49,278 bases of DNA. Origin: Mycobacterium asiaticum DSM 44297. GTDB lineage: Bacteria; Actinomycetota; Actinomycetes; Mycobacteriales; Mycobacteriaceae. Both the position numbers and the translations under genes were made by a program. The notes under the pieces were generated by a model. It made no database searches. It saw only the letters and a program-made list of their open reading frames with translations, and was not told the DNA's origin. Shown piece by piece: positions 1 through 7,846 of this stretch (positions are counted from its first letter, which is position 1; each line of letters begins with the position of its first letter). The DNA is taken from assembly GCF_000613245.1 (NCBI RefSeq), contig NZ_HG964937.1, positions 1,250,730 to 1,300,007 on the forward strand, read 5' to 3'.

Positions 1-1
1 C

Positions 2-121
2 GGCGGGGACGGCGGCGCTGGTGGGATCGGCGGGGCGGGCGCAACTGTCGGCAGCGGCGGGACCGGCGGCACCGGCGGTGCGGGCGGGTTGCTGTTCGGC
101 AGCAACGGATCCACCGGCTGA
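2..121 (+). CDS. PE_PGRS family protein, C-terminal end (partial at window start)
   Basis: The first reading frame to close in the window encodes 39 residues of Gly-Gly-Ala/Gly-Gly-X repeats. It ends in a short Leu-Leu-Phe-Gly-Ser-Asn motif and a TGA at 119-121. The GGX repetition with interspersed LLFG is typical of the PGRS domain of mycobacterial PE_PGRS surface or secreted proteins. The PE domain and most of the gene lie upstream of the window. It converges on the TetR gene with only 10 bp between the stop codons. The family is clear, but the individual member and its function cannot be assigned. Confidence 0.8.
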   Translation, partial: GGDGGAGGIGGAGATVGSGGTGGTGGAGGLLFGSNGSTG

Positions 122-131
122 GCGCAGTCCG

Positions 132-770
132 TCAGAGGGGCCAGCTGTTCGGCTCTGTGGCGTATCGGATTTCCGGTGACGGCGGCAACCGACGCCGCTC
201 GCCGGTGGCGATCGCGTCGATGACCAGCGCGACGTAGCGTCGCCAGCCGTCGCTGCCGGTGTCCATCGTCGACAACACGCTGTAGAGCATCGCGATGAGG
301 CGGGGTAGGTCGTCGGCGACGAGGTCTTCGCGTATCCGGCCGTCCCGCTGGCCGCGCTGGACCAGCTCGTCCAGCGCCTCGTTGAGGGCGTCCGAGACAT
401 CGGGCGTCAACGATCCGGCCCGGTGCGCGGCGGCCAGTAAGTGGTGTTCCCGCGCGCCGAGCGCTATCGCCGCCTGTACCAGATCGGTGAGGCCCTGCAG
501 CGGGTCCCGCGCGCGACGGGCGGCTGCGATTGCGGGAGTGAGGTGTTCGGCGATGCTGTGGTCGAGTGCGGCGCGGACCAGCTCGCCCTTGGCGGGGAAG
601 CGGCGATACAAGGTCCGTTCTCCAACCCCGGCCCGACGGGCAACCGCCTCGACGGGGGCGTCCGGGCCGGTCTCGGCGTAGACCTCGCGGGCCGCGCGCA
701 GGATCCGCTCCACGTTGCGCGCCGCATCCGCCCGCAACCGGTGTCGCTCTTCCACCGCGGTCACCGTCAC
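132..770 (-). CDS. TetR/AcrR family transcriptional regulator
   Basis: A 212-residue protein with the usual TetR plan. An N-terminal helix-turn-helix lies at about residues 15-62, with the pattern 'VEAVARRAGVGERTLYRRF' followed by 'KGELVRAAL'. A helical ligand-binding domain fills the rest. It starts at a GTG (complement of 768-770). It is divergent from the cytochrome P450 gene, and the 87-bp gap holds a sigma-A-like promoter and an inverted repeat, so it probably represses the P450-SDR pair and itself. The inducer is unknown. The family call is firm; the target is inferred from position. Confidence 0.85.
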   Translation of the reverse strand: MTVTAVEERHRLRADAARNVERILRAAREVYAETGPDAPVEAVARRAGVGERTLYRRFPAKGELVRAALDHSIAEHLTPAIAAARRARDPLQGLTDLVQAAIALGAREHHLLAAAHRAGSLTPDVSDALNEALDELVQRGQRDGRIREDLVADDLPRLIAMLYSVLSTMDTGSDGWRRYVALVIDAIATGERRRLPPSPEIRYATEPNSWPL

Positions 771-784
771 AGCCTAAACGACAG

Positions 785-827
785 TTGACTGCCAGTATGT
801 CCGGTCCTAGGCTCACATAACTGGCAG
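785..827 (+). promoter_or_regulatory. Promoter and putative TetR operator upstream of the P450 gene
   Basis: TTGACT at 785-790 is separated by exactly 17 bp from TAGGCT at 808-813, a plausible sigma-A -35/-10 pair facing the P450 gene. CTGCCAGTATGT (789-800) recurs inverted as ACATAACTGGCAG (815-827), with one extra base in the right arm. The dyad straddles the -35/-10 region, the usual place for a TetR-family repressor. This is seen in sequence only; binding is inferred. Confidence 0.5.
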
Positions 828-857
828 CCATCTGACACTTGATGGGAATCACCGGTC

Positions 858-2069
858 ATGTCAATCACTTCCGATGTTCGCTCCGAGGCCGACCTCCCGG
901 TCATTCCCGTCCCGCGCGCCGCCCAGTGTCCGCTGGCACCGCCGGCCGAGTTCGTCAGCTGGCGCGACGAACCCGGGTTGCGGAAGGCGATGTATCACGG
1001 CCAACCGGCGTGGGTGGTGAGCCGATACCGGGACATCCGGGCGGCGCTGGTCGACCCGCGATTGTCCGCCGACACCATCCCCGATTTCATGAAACCGCAA
1101 AACACCGAGAACACCCCGGTGATGTTCGCCCGGGTGGACGATCCCGAGCATCATCGGTTGCGCCGCATGCTGACCGGCAACTTCACCTTCCGCCGCACCG
1201 AAGCGATGCGGCCGCAGATTCAGGATCTCGTTGACCACTATCTGACTCAGATGGTCAGCAAGGGGCCACCGGCCGATCTGGTCCGGGAATTCGGCTTGCC
1301 GGTGCCCTCGCTGGTGATCGCCCTGCTGCTCGGCGTACCGCCGGAAGACCTCGAGCTGTTCCAGCACCACACCACTGTGGGCCTGGACACCCGAACCAGC
1401 GACGAGGAGAAGGCGCAGGCCTTCGGCGCGATGTACGCCTACATTGAGGAGTTGGTGGACCGCAAGCAACACGAACCCGGGGACGATCTGATCAGCCACC
1501 TGGTCGTCGATCACGTGGCGACCGGCGAGGTCAACCGCGAGACGGTGGCCATGACCAGTGTGATCATGATGCAGGCCGGCCACGAAACCACCGCCAACAT
1601 GATCTCGCTGGGAACCGTTGCGCTGCTTGACCATCCGGAGGTATTCCGGCGCCTCGCCCGGACCGACGACCGGACCGTGGTTGCCAATATCGTCGAGGAG
1701 CTGATGCGCTACCTGTCTATCGTGCACAGCCAGGTGGATCGGGTGGCCACCGAGGACTTCACGCTGGGCGGCCAACTGATCCGCGCCGGGGACGCGGTCG
1801 TGATGAACCTGCCTGCCGGTAACTGGGACACCCAATTCGTCGATCGCCCAGAGGAATTGGATGCCGACCGCAATCCGCGCGGCCACCTGGGTTTCGGCTA
1901 CGGCGTGCACCAGTGCATCGGTGCCAACCTGGCCCGGGTCGAGATGCAGGTGGCGTTCGCGACGCTGGCCCGCCGCCTGCCCGGGCTGAAGTTGGCGGTG
2001 GCCCCGGACCAATTGCAATTCAAGGAATCCGACATTTACGGCATGAAAGAGCTACCGGTCAGCTGGTGA
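858..2069 (+). CDS. Cytochrome P450 (bacterial soluble type)
   Basis: A full-length, 403-residue soluble P450 that would use redox partners to oxygenate a small hydrophobic substrate. The I-helix oxygen-activation motif AGHETT lies at residues 240-245. The K-helix E-x-x-R is at E281/R284, and the heme loop GFGYGVHQCIG carries the axial ligand C353. The usual Asn-Arg-Asp before the heme region reads Asn-Trp-Asp here (residues 322-324), an unusual loss of the Arg. Its stop codon nearly abuts or overlaps the downstream SDR start, so the two genes are cotranscribed. It resembles CYP105/CYP107-like actinobacterial enzymes, but the CYP family cannot be assigned by eye. The substrate is unknown. Confidence 0.93.
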   Translation: MSITSDVRSEADLPVIPVPRAAQCPLAPPAEFVSWRDEPGLRKAMYHGQPAWVVSRYRDIRAALVDPRLSADTIPDFMKPQNTENTPVMFARVDDPEHHRLRRMLTGNFTFRRTEAMRPQIQDLVDHYLTQMVSKGPPADLVREFGLPVPSLVIALLLGVPPEDLELFQHHTTVGLDTRTSDEEKAQAFGAMYAYIEELVDRKQHEPGDDLISHLVVDHVATGEVNRETVAMTSVIMMQAGHETTANMISLGTVALLDHPEVFRRLARTDDRTVVANIVEELMRYLSIVHSQVDRVATEDFTLGGQLIRAGDAVVMNLPAGNWDTQFVDRPEELDADRNPRGHLGFGYGVHQCIGANLARVEMQVAFATLARRLPGLKLAVAPDQLQFKESDIYGMKELPVSW

Positions 2070-2077
2070 GTGAAGGC

Positions 2078-3025
2078 ATGCGCTTCGACGATCAAGTCGC
2101 CGTCATCACCGGTGCCGGCGGCGGTCTCGGCGAACAGTACGCCTTGCTGCTTGCCGCGCGCGGCGCACGCGTGGTCGTCAACGACATCGGCGGATCGGTG
2201 ACCGGTAAGGGCAACTGCCCCGCCCCCGCGCATGACGTCGCGGCCGCAATCAACCGGCAGGGCGGCCGGGCCGTCGCCGACACCCACAGTGTCACCAGTC
2301 CCGAAGGGGGACAGGCGATCGTCGACACCGCCCTGGACACCTGGGGCCGGGTGGACATCCTGATCAACAACGCCGGAATCGTCGGCGACGCGCCGTTCGA
2401 GGACATGACGCCGGCCCGCGTGCAACCGTTGGTGGACGTGCACCTCAACGGCGCATTCAACGTGACCAGGCCGGCCTGGAAGGCGATGCGGCGGCAACGC
2501 TACGGCCGGGTGCTCAACACCTGCTCGGCCGCCGGGCTGCTGGGCGCGGAGAATATGAGCAATTACGGGGCGGCCAAGACGGGTTTGGTCGGCTTCACCC
2601 GGGTGCTCGCCGCCGAAGGCGCCCGCGACGGTATCAAAGTCAATGCCATTGCGCCGATCGCGTTGACCCGGATGTTGACGCACTCCATCGACGGTGCCGA
2701 CGCACAGGACGACCCGGCCGCGCAGGCCGTCATGGACAACCTTGTCGGACAGTATCTTCGGAGACTGGACCCAGGCCTGGTCGCTCCCGTGGCGGCGTAC
2801 CTGACGCACCGGGATTGCCGGGTGTCCGGCGAGATCTACACCGTCGGCGCGGGGCACGTCGCGCGCTTCTTCATCGGCCGGACCAGAGGCGTCTACCGGC
2901 CCGCGCTGTCGGTCGAGGACGTGCGGGACCAGCTCGACGAGATCCGCGACGAAACCGGCTACACCGTGCCGAGTGGTCCCGCCGACGAGATGAGTGAACT
3001 GTTCGCCGTCATCATGAGCAATTGA
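2078..3025 (+). CDS. Short-chain dehydrogenase/reductase, MFE-2/17-beta-HSD4-like
   Basis: A 315-residue NAD(P)-dependent oxidoreductase. The cofactor motif TGAGGGLG is at residues 11-18, NNAG at 97-100, catalytic Ser150, and Y163-x-x-x-K167. The 'VVNDIGG' segment after beta-2 is typical of the 3-hydroxyacyl-CoA dehydrogenase part of multifunctional enzyme type 2 and its stand-alone bacterial relatives, so an acyl-CoA or steroid substrate is plausible. A roughly 50-residue C-terminal extension follows the SDR core. ATG 2078 gives a standard N-terminus. GTG 2066, overlapping the P450 stop as GTGA, is an alternative start. The last 14 bp overlap the convergent lppI gene. It is probably a partner of the P450. 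Confidence 0.88.
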   Translation: MRFDDQVAVITGAGGGLGEQYALLLAARGARVVVNDIGGSVTGKGNCPAPAHDVAAAINRQGGRAVADTHSVTSPEGGQAIVDTALDTWGRVDILINNAGIVGDAPFEDMTPARVQPLVDVHLNGAFNVTRPAWKAMRRQRYGRVLNTCSAAGLLGAENMSNYGAAKTGLVGFTRVLAAEGARDGIKVNAIAPIALTRMLTHSIDGADAQDDPAAQAVMDNLVGQYLRRLDPGLVAPVAAYLTHRDCRVSGEIYTVGAGHVARFFIGRTRGVYRPALSVEDVRDQLDEIRDETGYTVPSGPADEMSELFAVIMSN

Positions 3026-3659
3026 ACGCGATGCCGACGCCGTCCGGCGGTGGCACCGACCGCAGACACCCGTACGGTTGCACGCCGGCGGCGCCGAACC
3101 GGGCCGCGGACTGCCGCGCGTAGTTCACGCAGAACACCCCGGCCTGATCCGCCCGGCAGCGGTAATCGTTGAAGGACAACGAGTCACCGTTGGTCAGCTC
3201 GGTCCCGGTGCCGGCCAAAAACGGTCCCGGATCCGCCCGAGCCGCCCCGACCCAGAGGTTGGTGCCGTCGAAATCCACCCATCCCGGCTTCCACTCGCCG
3301 TACGCCGTTTCCGGCCGGGGTGGCGGGCTGGCCAGCTCCACCAGGCAGGACAGCCCGCCGGGCGTGTGCGCGGTGTCCGTCGTGCAGCGGGTCTTGTTGC
3401 CGGGAGCGCTGAACGCGGTGTCGGCGCCCAGCCGGTAGCGGCCCGGATCGGCGGGATGGCCAGCTTCGATCCAGGCGATGACGGCGGCGATGGGTGACCC
3501 GGCGCCCGGCGCCGCACCGGCCGGTGGTGGCGTTCCGGTGGCCGCGGCTGCAGTGGTGGTGTGCGGCGTGGTCTGCGTCGGCGCTGGGCCGCCGTCGACA
3601 GTGTGTGAGCAGGCGGCGACCAGCACCGAGACGGCGACCAGCGCGGCAATCCGCATCAC
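3012..3659 (-). CDS. lppI: Lipoprotein LppI
   Basis: A 215-residue secreted lipoprotein. It has a short basic start, a hydrophobic segment and a lipobox ending LVAAC, so lipidation would fall at Cys17. A Thr/Pro/Ala-rich linker covers about residues 25-55, and the folded domain has several Cys that could form disulfides. Its place beside, and divergent from, the LipT-type esterase matches M. tuberculosis Rv2046 (lppI) next to Rv2045c (lipT), and the length is similar. The function is unknown. Its 3' end overlaps the SDR gene by 14 bp. ATG 3656 (second codon) is an equally possible start. Confidence 0.82.
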   Translation of the reverse strand: MMRIAALVAVSVLVAACSHTVDGGPAPTQTTPHTTTAAAATGTPPPAGAAPGAGSPIAAVIAWIEAGHPADPGRYRLGADTAFSAPGNKTRCTTDTAHTPGGLSCLVELASPPPRPETAYGEWKPGWVDFDGTNLWVGAARADPGPFLAGTGTELTNGDSLSFNDYRCRADQAGVFCVNYARQSAARFGAAGVQPYGCLRSVPPPDGVGIAFNCS

Positions 3660-3734
3660 GACAGGTTAACCGCCCGACAACGGAATTGGGCGCTGCGCAC
3701 GGCGAGCCGGCAACGCGTCCGCTAACGTCAATTT

Positions 3735-5252
3735 ATGCACGAGCGCATCGTCCGCGCCCGAACCACCGCCGGAACCGTCGAAGGATTCACCCGCGACGGC
3801 GTGAATCGCTGGCGCTCCATCCCCTACGCCAGGCCGCCGGTCGGGCCGCTGCGCTACCGCGCGCCCGAGCCCGCCCGCCCCTGGTCCGGCGTGCGGCACT
3901 GCCACGGATTCGGCAACTGTGCGCCCCAGCAGCGCCGCTACACCCTGCTCGGCCTGTCCGGTCTGGGCGGCCGATACCAGCCGATGAGCGAGGACTGCCT
4001 GACCCTCAACGTGGTCGCGCCCGAGGGTGGGGCCGCCGAACCGCTGCCGGTGATGGTGTTCGTCCACGGCGGCGGCTACATCCTGGGCAGCTCCGCCACG
4101 CCGATCTACGACGGCGCCGCCCTGGCCCGGCGCGGCTGCGTGTACGTGTCGGTCAACTACCGGTTGGGCGCGCTCGGGTGCCTGGACCTGTCGTCCCTGT
4201 CGACCGCGGACATCACCATCGACAGCAACCTCTACCTGCGCGATCTGGTGCTGGCGCTGCGCTGGGTGCGGGACAACATCGCCCATTTCGGCGGAGACCC
4301 CGACAACGTCACCATCTTCGGCGAGAGCGCCGGCGCCCACATCACCGCCACCTTGCTCGCCGTGCCCGCAGCGGCGGGGCTGTTCCACCGGGCGATCTCG
4401 GAGAGCCCGGCGGCCGGAATGACCCGTTCGCAGGACGTGGCCGCTGAGTTCGCGACGCGCTTCGCCCACCTGCTCGGCGCGCGCACGCAGGACGCCGCCA
4501 GCACCGTCATGCGGGTGTCGGCGGCCCAGCTGGTGGACACCCAGCACCGGCTGATCGAACAAGGCATGGAACAACGGCTGGGCGCCTTCCCGATCGGGCC
4601 GGTCTTCGGCGACGACGTTGTCCCGGTCGACCCGGTGGAGGCGATGCGCACCGGCCAGGCCCACCGGGTGCCCCTGATCGTTGGAACCAACGCCGAAGAG
4701 GGCCGGTTGTTCACCCGTTTCCTGGGCATGTTGCCGACCAATAAGGCGATGGTGGAAGAGCTGCTGGGCGAGCTGGAACCGGAAGTCCGCGAACGCATCA
4801 CCGCCGCGTACCCGAAGTACCCGCACCCCTCGGCGTGCATCCAGCTGGGCGGCGACTTCGCGTTCAGCTCCGCGGCCTGGCAGATCGCTGAGGCGCACGG
4901 CGTTCACGCCCCCACCTACGTCTACCGCTACGACTTCGCCCCGCGGACGCTGCGGTGGTCGGGTTTCGGCGCCACGCACGCCACGGAACTGTTCGCGGTG
5001 TTCGACATCTACCGCACCCGCTTTGGGACGCTGCTGACCGCGGGAGCCGATCGGCGCGCGGCGCTGCGGGTCAGCAACCAGGTGCAACGGCGCTGGCGAG
5101 CTTTCAGCCGACACGGCGTACCCGGTGACGACTGGCCGGTGTACACCCACTCCGACCGCGCTGTGCTGGTGATTGACCGCAAGACCCGCGTCGAGTACGA
5201 CCCGCACCGGCACCGCCGGTTGGCCTGGGATGGTTTCTCCCTCGCACGCTGA
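3735..5252 (+). CDS. lipT: Type-B carboxylesterase LipT
   Basis: A 505-residue serine esterase of the carboxylesterase type-B family, hydrolysing carboxylic esters. The nucleophile elbow GESAG holds Ser198, the acid is in N-A-E-E-G (about E321/E322), and His is at H415 in GATHATE. The oxyanion HGGG lies at 111-114. 'EDCLTLNV' at about 86-93 is a family signature. No signal peptide is visible. In M. tuberculosis the ortholog Rv2045c lies two genes from pncA. Here three other genes (kinase fusion, gluconokinase, DoxX) separate the two. The gene is divergent from lppI across 75 bp. Confidence 0.9.
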   Translation: MHERIVRARTTAGTVEGFTRDGVNRWRSIPYARPPVGPLRYRAPEPARPWSGVRHCHGFGNCAPQQRRYTLLGLSGLGGRYQPMSEDCLTLNVVAPEGGAAEPLPVMVFVHGGGYILGSSATPIYDGAALARRGCVYVSVNYRLGALGCLDLSSLSTADITIDSNLYLRDLVLALRWVRDNIAHFGGDPDNVTIFGESAGAHITATLLAVPAAAGLFHRAISESPAAGMTRSQDVAAEFATRFAHLLGARTQDAASTVMRVSAAQLVDTQHRLIEQGMEQRLGAFPIGPVFGDDVVPVDPVEAMRTGQAHRVPLIVGTNAEEGRLFTRFLGMLPTNKAMVEELLGELEPEVRERITAAYPKYPHPSACIQLGGDFAFSSAAWQIAEAHGVHAPTYVYRYDFAPRTLRWSGFGATHATELFAVFDIYRTRFGTLLTAGADRRAALRVSNQVQRRWRAFSRHGVPGDDWPVYTHSDRAVLVIDRKTRVEYDPHRHRRLAWDGFSLAR

Positions 5253-5270
5253 CCTGGCACGCTGGGTCTC

Positions 5271-7289
5271 ATGGCCCCGCAGACCGGTGAAGACACCGAC
5301 CACGCGATCGAACGCCCCAGCGACCTCACTCCGGACTGGCTGACCGCCACCGTGCGCGCCGGGACCATCGCCGACTTCACCGCCGAGCGCATCGGCACCG
5401 GTCAGATGAGCGAGTGCTACCGCATCGGGCTCAGCTACACCGATAGTGATGCCGGCGGGCCTGCGTCCGTGGTGTTGAAGGTCGCCGCGACCGACCCGGT
5501 GAGCCGCCAGACGGGGCTGGCGCTGGGCCTCTACGAGCGCGAAGTCCGCTTCTACCACGACATCGCGCCGCGCCTGGGCGGGGCGATCGCACCGTGCTAC
5601 CACGCCGCGATCGACATCGCCACCGGCGTGTTCGACCTGCTGCTCGCCGACGCCGGCCAAGCCGTCGTCGGAGACGAAATCAGCGGCGCCACAACCGAAC
5701 AGGCCTACCTCGCGGTGACCGAGCTGGGACGGCTGCACGGCCCGCTACTGGGCGACGCCGCGCTGGCCGACGCGCCCTGGCTGAATCGGGAATCGCCGCT
5801 GAGTCAGGCGATGATCACGCCGTTGTACGCGGGATTCGTCGAGCGTTATGGCGACCAGATCACCCCCGAGCACCGCGAAGTGTGCGAGCGTCTGGTCAGC
5901 GCCTTCGACGGCTACGTTGCCGAGCAGGCCGCCCATGAGGGCATCCGAGGCTTGGTGCACGGCGACTTCCGGTTGGACAACCTGCTTTTCGGCACGGCCG
6001 AGGACAGCCGGACACTCACGGTGGTCGACTGGCAGACCGTCTCCTGGGGTCCGGCACTCACCGACCTGGCGTACTTCCTGGGGTGTGCGTTGCCGGTTCA
6101 GGACCGTCGCGAACACTATGACGCGCTGCTGGAGGCCTACCATCAGGCACTCGGGCCGGACGCACCGCTGAGTCTCGCCCAGGTTCGCGACGGCGTGCGC
6201 CGGCAGGGCTTCTTCGGTGTGACGATGGCGATCGTCTCGTCGATGCTCGTCGAACGCACCGAACGCGGTGACCGATTGTTCATGACGATGCTGCAGCGGC
6301 ACTGCGAACACGTGCTCGACACCGACGGCCTGGCGCTGCTGCCCGCCGCCGCGGCGCCCGAACCACTGCGGCCGGCACCCGAGGACGAACTGTCCCACCC
6401 TGCCACCGACGAACCGCTGTGGAGCGAGAGCTGGTATGCCGATTTCGCCGACGCCGCAGAGGGTTTGGCCGGTTGGTTCCGGCTCGGCCTGATCCCCAAC
6501 CAGCAGACGGCCTGGATCCACGCGCTGCTGTGCGGACCCGAGCTGCCGACCATCGCGGTCGACTACCAGGTGCCGTTGCCCGACGACCCATGGCAAGTGA
6601 AGTCGGACGGCATCGAACTCGAGCACTCCGCCGGCGATGCGCTAGGCAGTTACCGCCTCGAACTACGCGGGCTGGGCCAGTCCTATGCGGATCCCTCGGC
6701 ACTGTTGCGCGGGGAACCGGGGGAGCCGGTCGAGATCGCGATGAACCTGTTGTGGACCACCGACGGCAGCCCGTATCAGTACCGGTTGACCACCCGTTAC
6801 GAGATCCCGTGCACCGTTTCTGGCACCGTGACCGTCAAACATGCCCGCTATCAAATCAACTCGGTTCCCGGGCAGCGCGATCACTCCTGGGGCGTGCGCG
6901 ACTGGTGGAGCATGGACTGGATGTGGAGCGCGGTGCATCTCGACGACGGCACCCACCTGCACGGCGTACGGATACAGATCCCGAACACGCCGGCGATCAG
7001 CGTGGGCTATGCGCAGGACACCGACGGGACCGTCACTGAACTGAGCCAGGTAGAAGTGCGGGAAGCGTTCGAGCCCAACGGGTTACCGGAAAGCCAGACG
7101 CTGGAGCTGCGGCCGGCGGGCATCACCGCGCAGGTTGACATCCACGCGCATGCGCCGGTGCTGCTGACCGCCGTCGACGGCCGGGAAAGCCAATTCCCCC
7201 GAGCCTGGGTCACCGTCACCACCGCCGACGGCCGCACTGGCGCGGGTTGGATGGAATGGAACCGCAGCCAGCTCGGACAGCCGCAGTGA
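5271..7289 (+). CDS. Aminoglycoside-phosphotransferase-fold protein fused to a C-terminal beta-rich domain
   Basis: A 672-residue two-part protein. The N-terminal half (about 1-350) has the APH/choline-kinase fold, with the catalytic loop H-G-D-F-R-L-D-N at about residues 230-237 and the metal-binding V-D-W-Q near 257. Many family members act on small molecules, and resistance should not be assumed. The C-terminal half (about 385-672) is rich in Trp, Tyr and beta-pattern. It includes 'GQRDHSWGVRDWW', a signature I associate with the lipocalin-like/hydroxyneurosporene-synthase group (DUF7064/7065). It starts 18 bp after lipT and its TGA overlaps the gluconokinase GTG, which suggests an operon. 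The substrate is unknown. Confidence 0.8.
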   Translation: MAPQTGEDTDHAIERPSDLTPDWLTATVRAGTIADFTAERIGTGQMSECYRIGLSYTDSDAGGPASVVLKVAATDPVSRQTGLALGLYEREVRFYHDIAPRLGGAIAPCYHAAIDIATGVFDLLLADAGQAVVGDEISGATTEQAYLAVTELGRLHGPLLGDAALADAPWLNRESPLSQAMITPLYAGFVERYGDQITPEHREVCERLVSAFDGYVAEQAAHEGIRGLVHGDFRLDNLLFGTAEDSRTLTVVDWQTVSWGPALTDLAYFLGCALPVQDRREHYDALLEAYHQALGPDAPLSLAQVRDGVRRQGFFGVTMAIVSSMLVERTERGDRLFMTMLQRHCEHVLDTDGLALLPAAAAPEPLRPAPEDELSHPATDEPLWSESWYADFADAAEGLAGWFRLGLIPNQQTAWIHALLCGPELPTIAVDYQVPLPDDPWQVKSDGIELEHSAGDALGSYRLELRGLGQSYADPSALLRGEPGEPVEIAMNLLWTTDGSPYQYRLTTRYEIPCTVSGTVTVKHARYQINSVPGQRDHSWGVRDWWSMDWMWSAVHLDDGTHLHGVRIQIPNTPAISVGYAQDTDGTVTELSQVEVREAFEPNGLPESQTLELRPAGITAQVDIHAHAPVLLTAVDGRESQFPRAWVTVTTADGRTGAGWMEWNRSQLGQPQ

Positions 7290-7846
7290 GCCCGGCCAGG
7301 CCGCCCGTCGTCGTGATGGGCGTTTCTGGCTCAGGCAAATCCACCGTCGGTGCGGCCCTGGCGCGCCGGTTGGGAGTCCCGTTCGAAGACGCCGACCGGC
7401 TGCACCCCCAGGCCAATGTCGACAAGATGGCCGCCGGCGAAGCGCTCACCGACGCCGACCGCCACCCCTGGCTGGACCGGGTCGGCGTTTGGCTGTCCAA
7501 TCACCGCGACGGCGGAGTGATGTGCTGCTCGGCGCTCAAACGCACCTACCGGGACCAGCTGCGCGCCCACTGTGACGGCATCCGGTTTCTGCATCTGCAC
7601 GGCACACCCGAACTCATCGAAAGCAGGATGGCCGGCAGAACCGGTCACTTCATGCCGGCCTCGCTGCTGCGGTCGCAGTTCGACACGCTGGAACCGCTCG
7701 GCCCCGACGAACGAGGCGTGGTGGTCGATTCCGACCAGGGCCGCGACGTCGCGGCCGTCATCGACTTCTTCCTGGCTAACGACCCCACCGCTTGCGACGG
7801 CTCTTCAGGTCGCCGAGCTGGTCGTCGAGGCGATCGCGGGCGGTGA
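7286..7846 (+). CDS. Gluconokinase (GntK type)
   Basis: A 186-residue P-loop kinase, predicted to phosphorylate D-gluconate to 6-phosphogluconate. The Walker A motif GVSGSGKST is near residues 12-20. 'FEDADRLHPQANVDKMAAG' and 'CCSALKRTYRDQLR' are diagnostic of GntK, and 'GHFMPASLLRSQFDTLE' carries the substrate region. GTG 7286 overlaps the preceding TGA. The last 20 or so residues (Gly/Arg-rich) go beyond the usual family end and overlap the convergent DoxX gene by 71 bp, so the tail is probably a run-through extension. The function call is strong from motifs. Confidence 0.87.
   Translation: MSPARPPVVVMGVSGSGKSTVGAALARRLGVPFEDADRLHPQANVDKMAAGEALTDADRHPWLDRVGVWLSNHRDGGVMCCSALKRTYRDQLRAHCDGIRFLHLHGTPELIESRMAGRTGHFMPASLLRSQFDTLEPLGPDERGVVVDSDQGRDVAAVIDFFLANDPTACDGSSGRRAGRRGDRGR

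Noticed and set aside
861..2018. A 385-codon minus-strand frame over the P450
   Set aside because: It mirrors the P450 codons and has no recognisable protein pattern, while the plus strand has all P450 motifs.
3666..5738. A 690-codon open frame on the minus strand across lipT and the kinase fusion
   Set aside because: It is a shadow of the high-GC plus-strand genes. It has no coherent domain, and the plus frames carry complete catalytic motifs (GESAG, H-G-D-x-x-x-D-N).
5271..7289. Aminoglycoside resistance gene
   Set aside because: The kinase fold is shared by many metabolic kinases, the protein is more than twice the size of resistance enzymes, and it is fused to a lipocalin-like domain.
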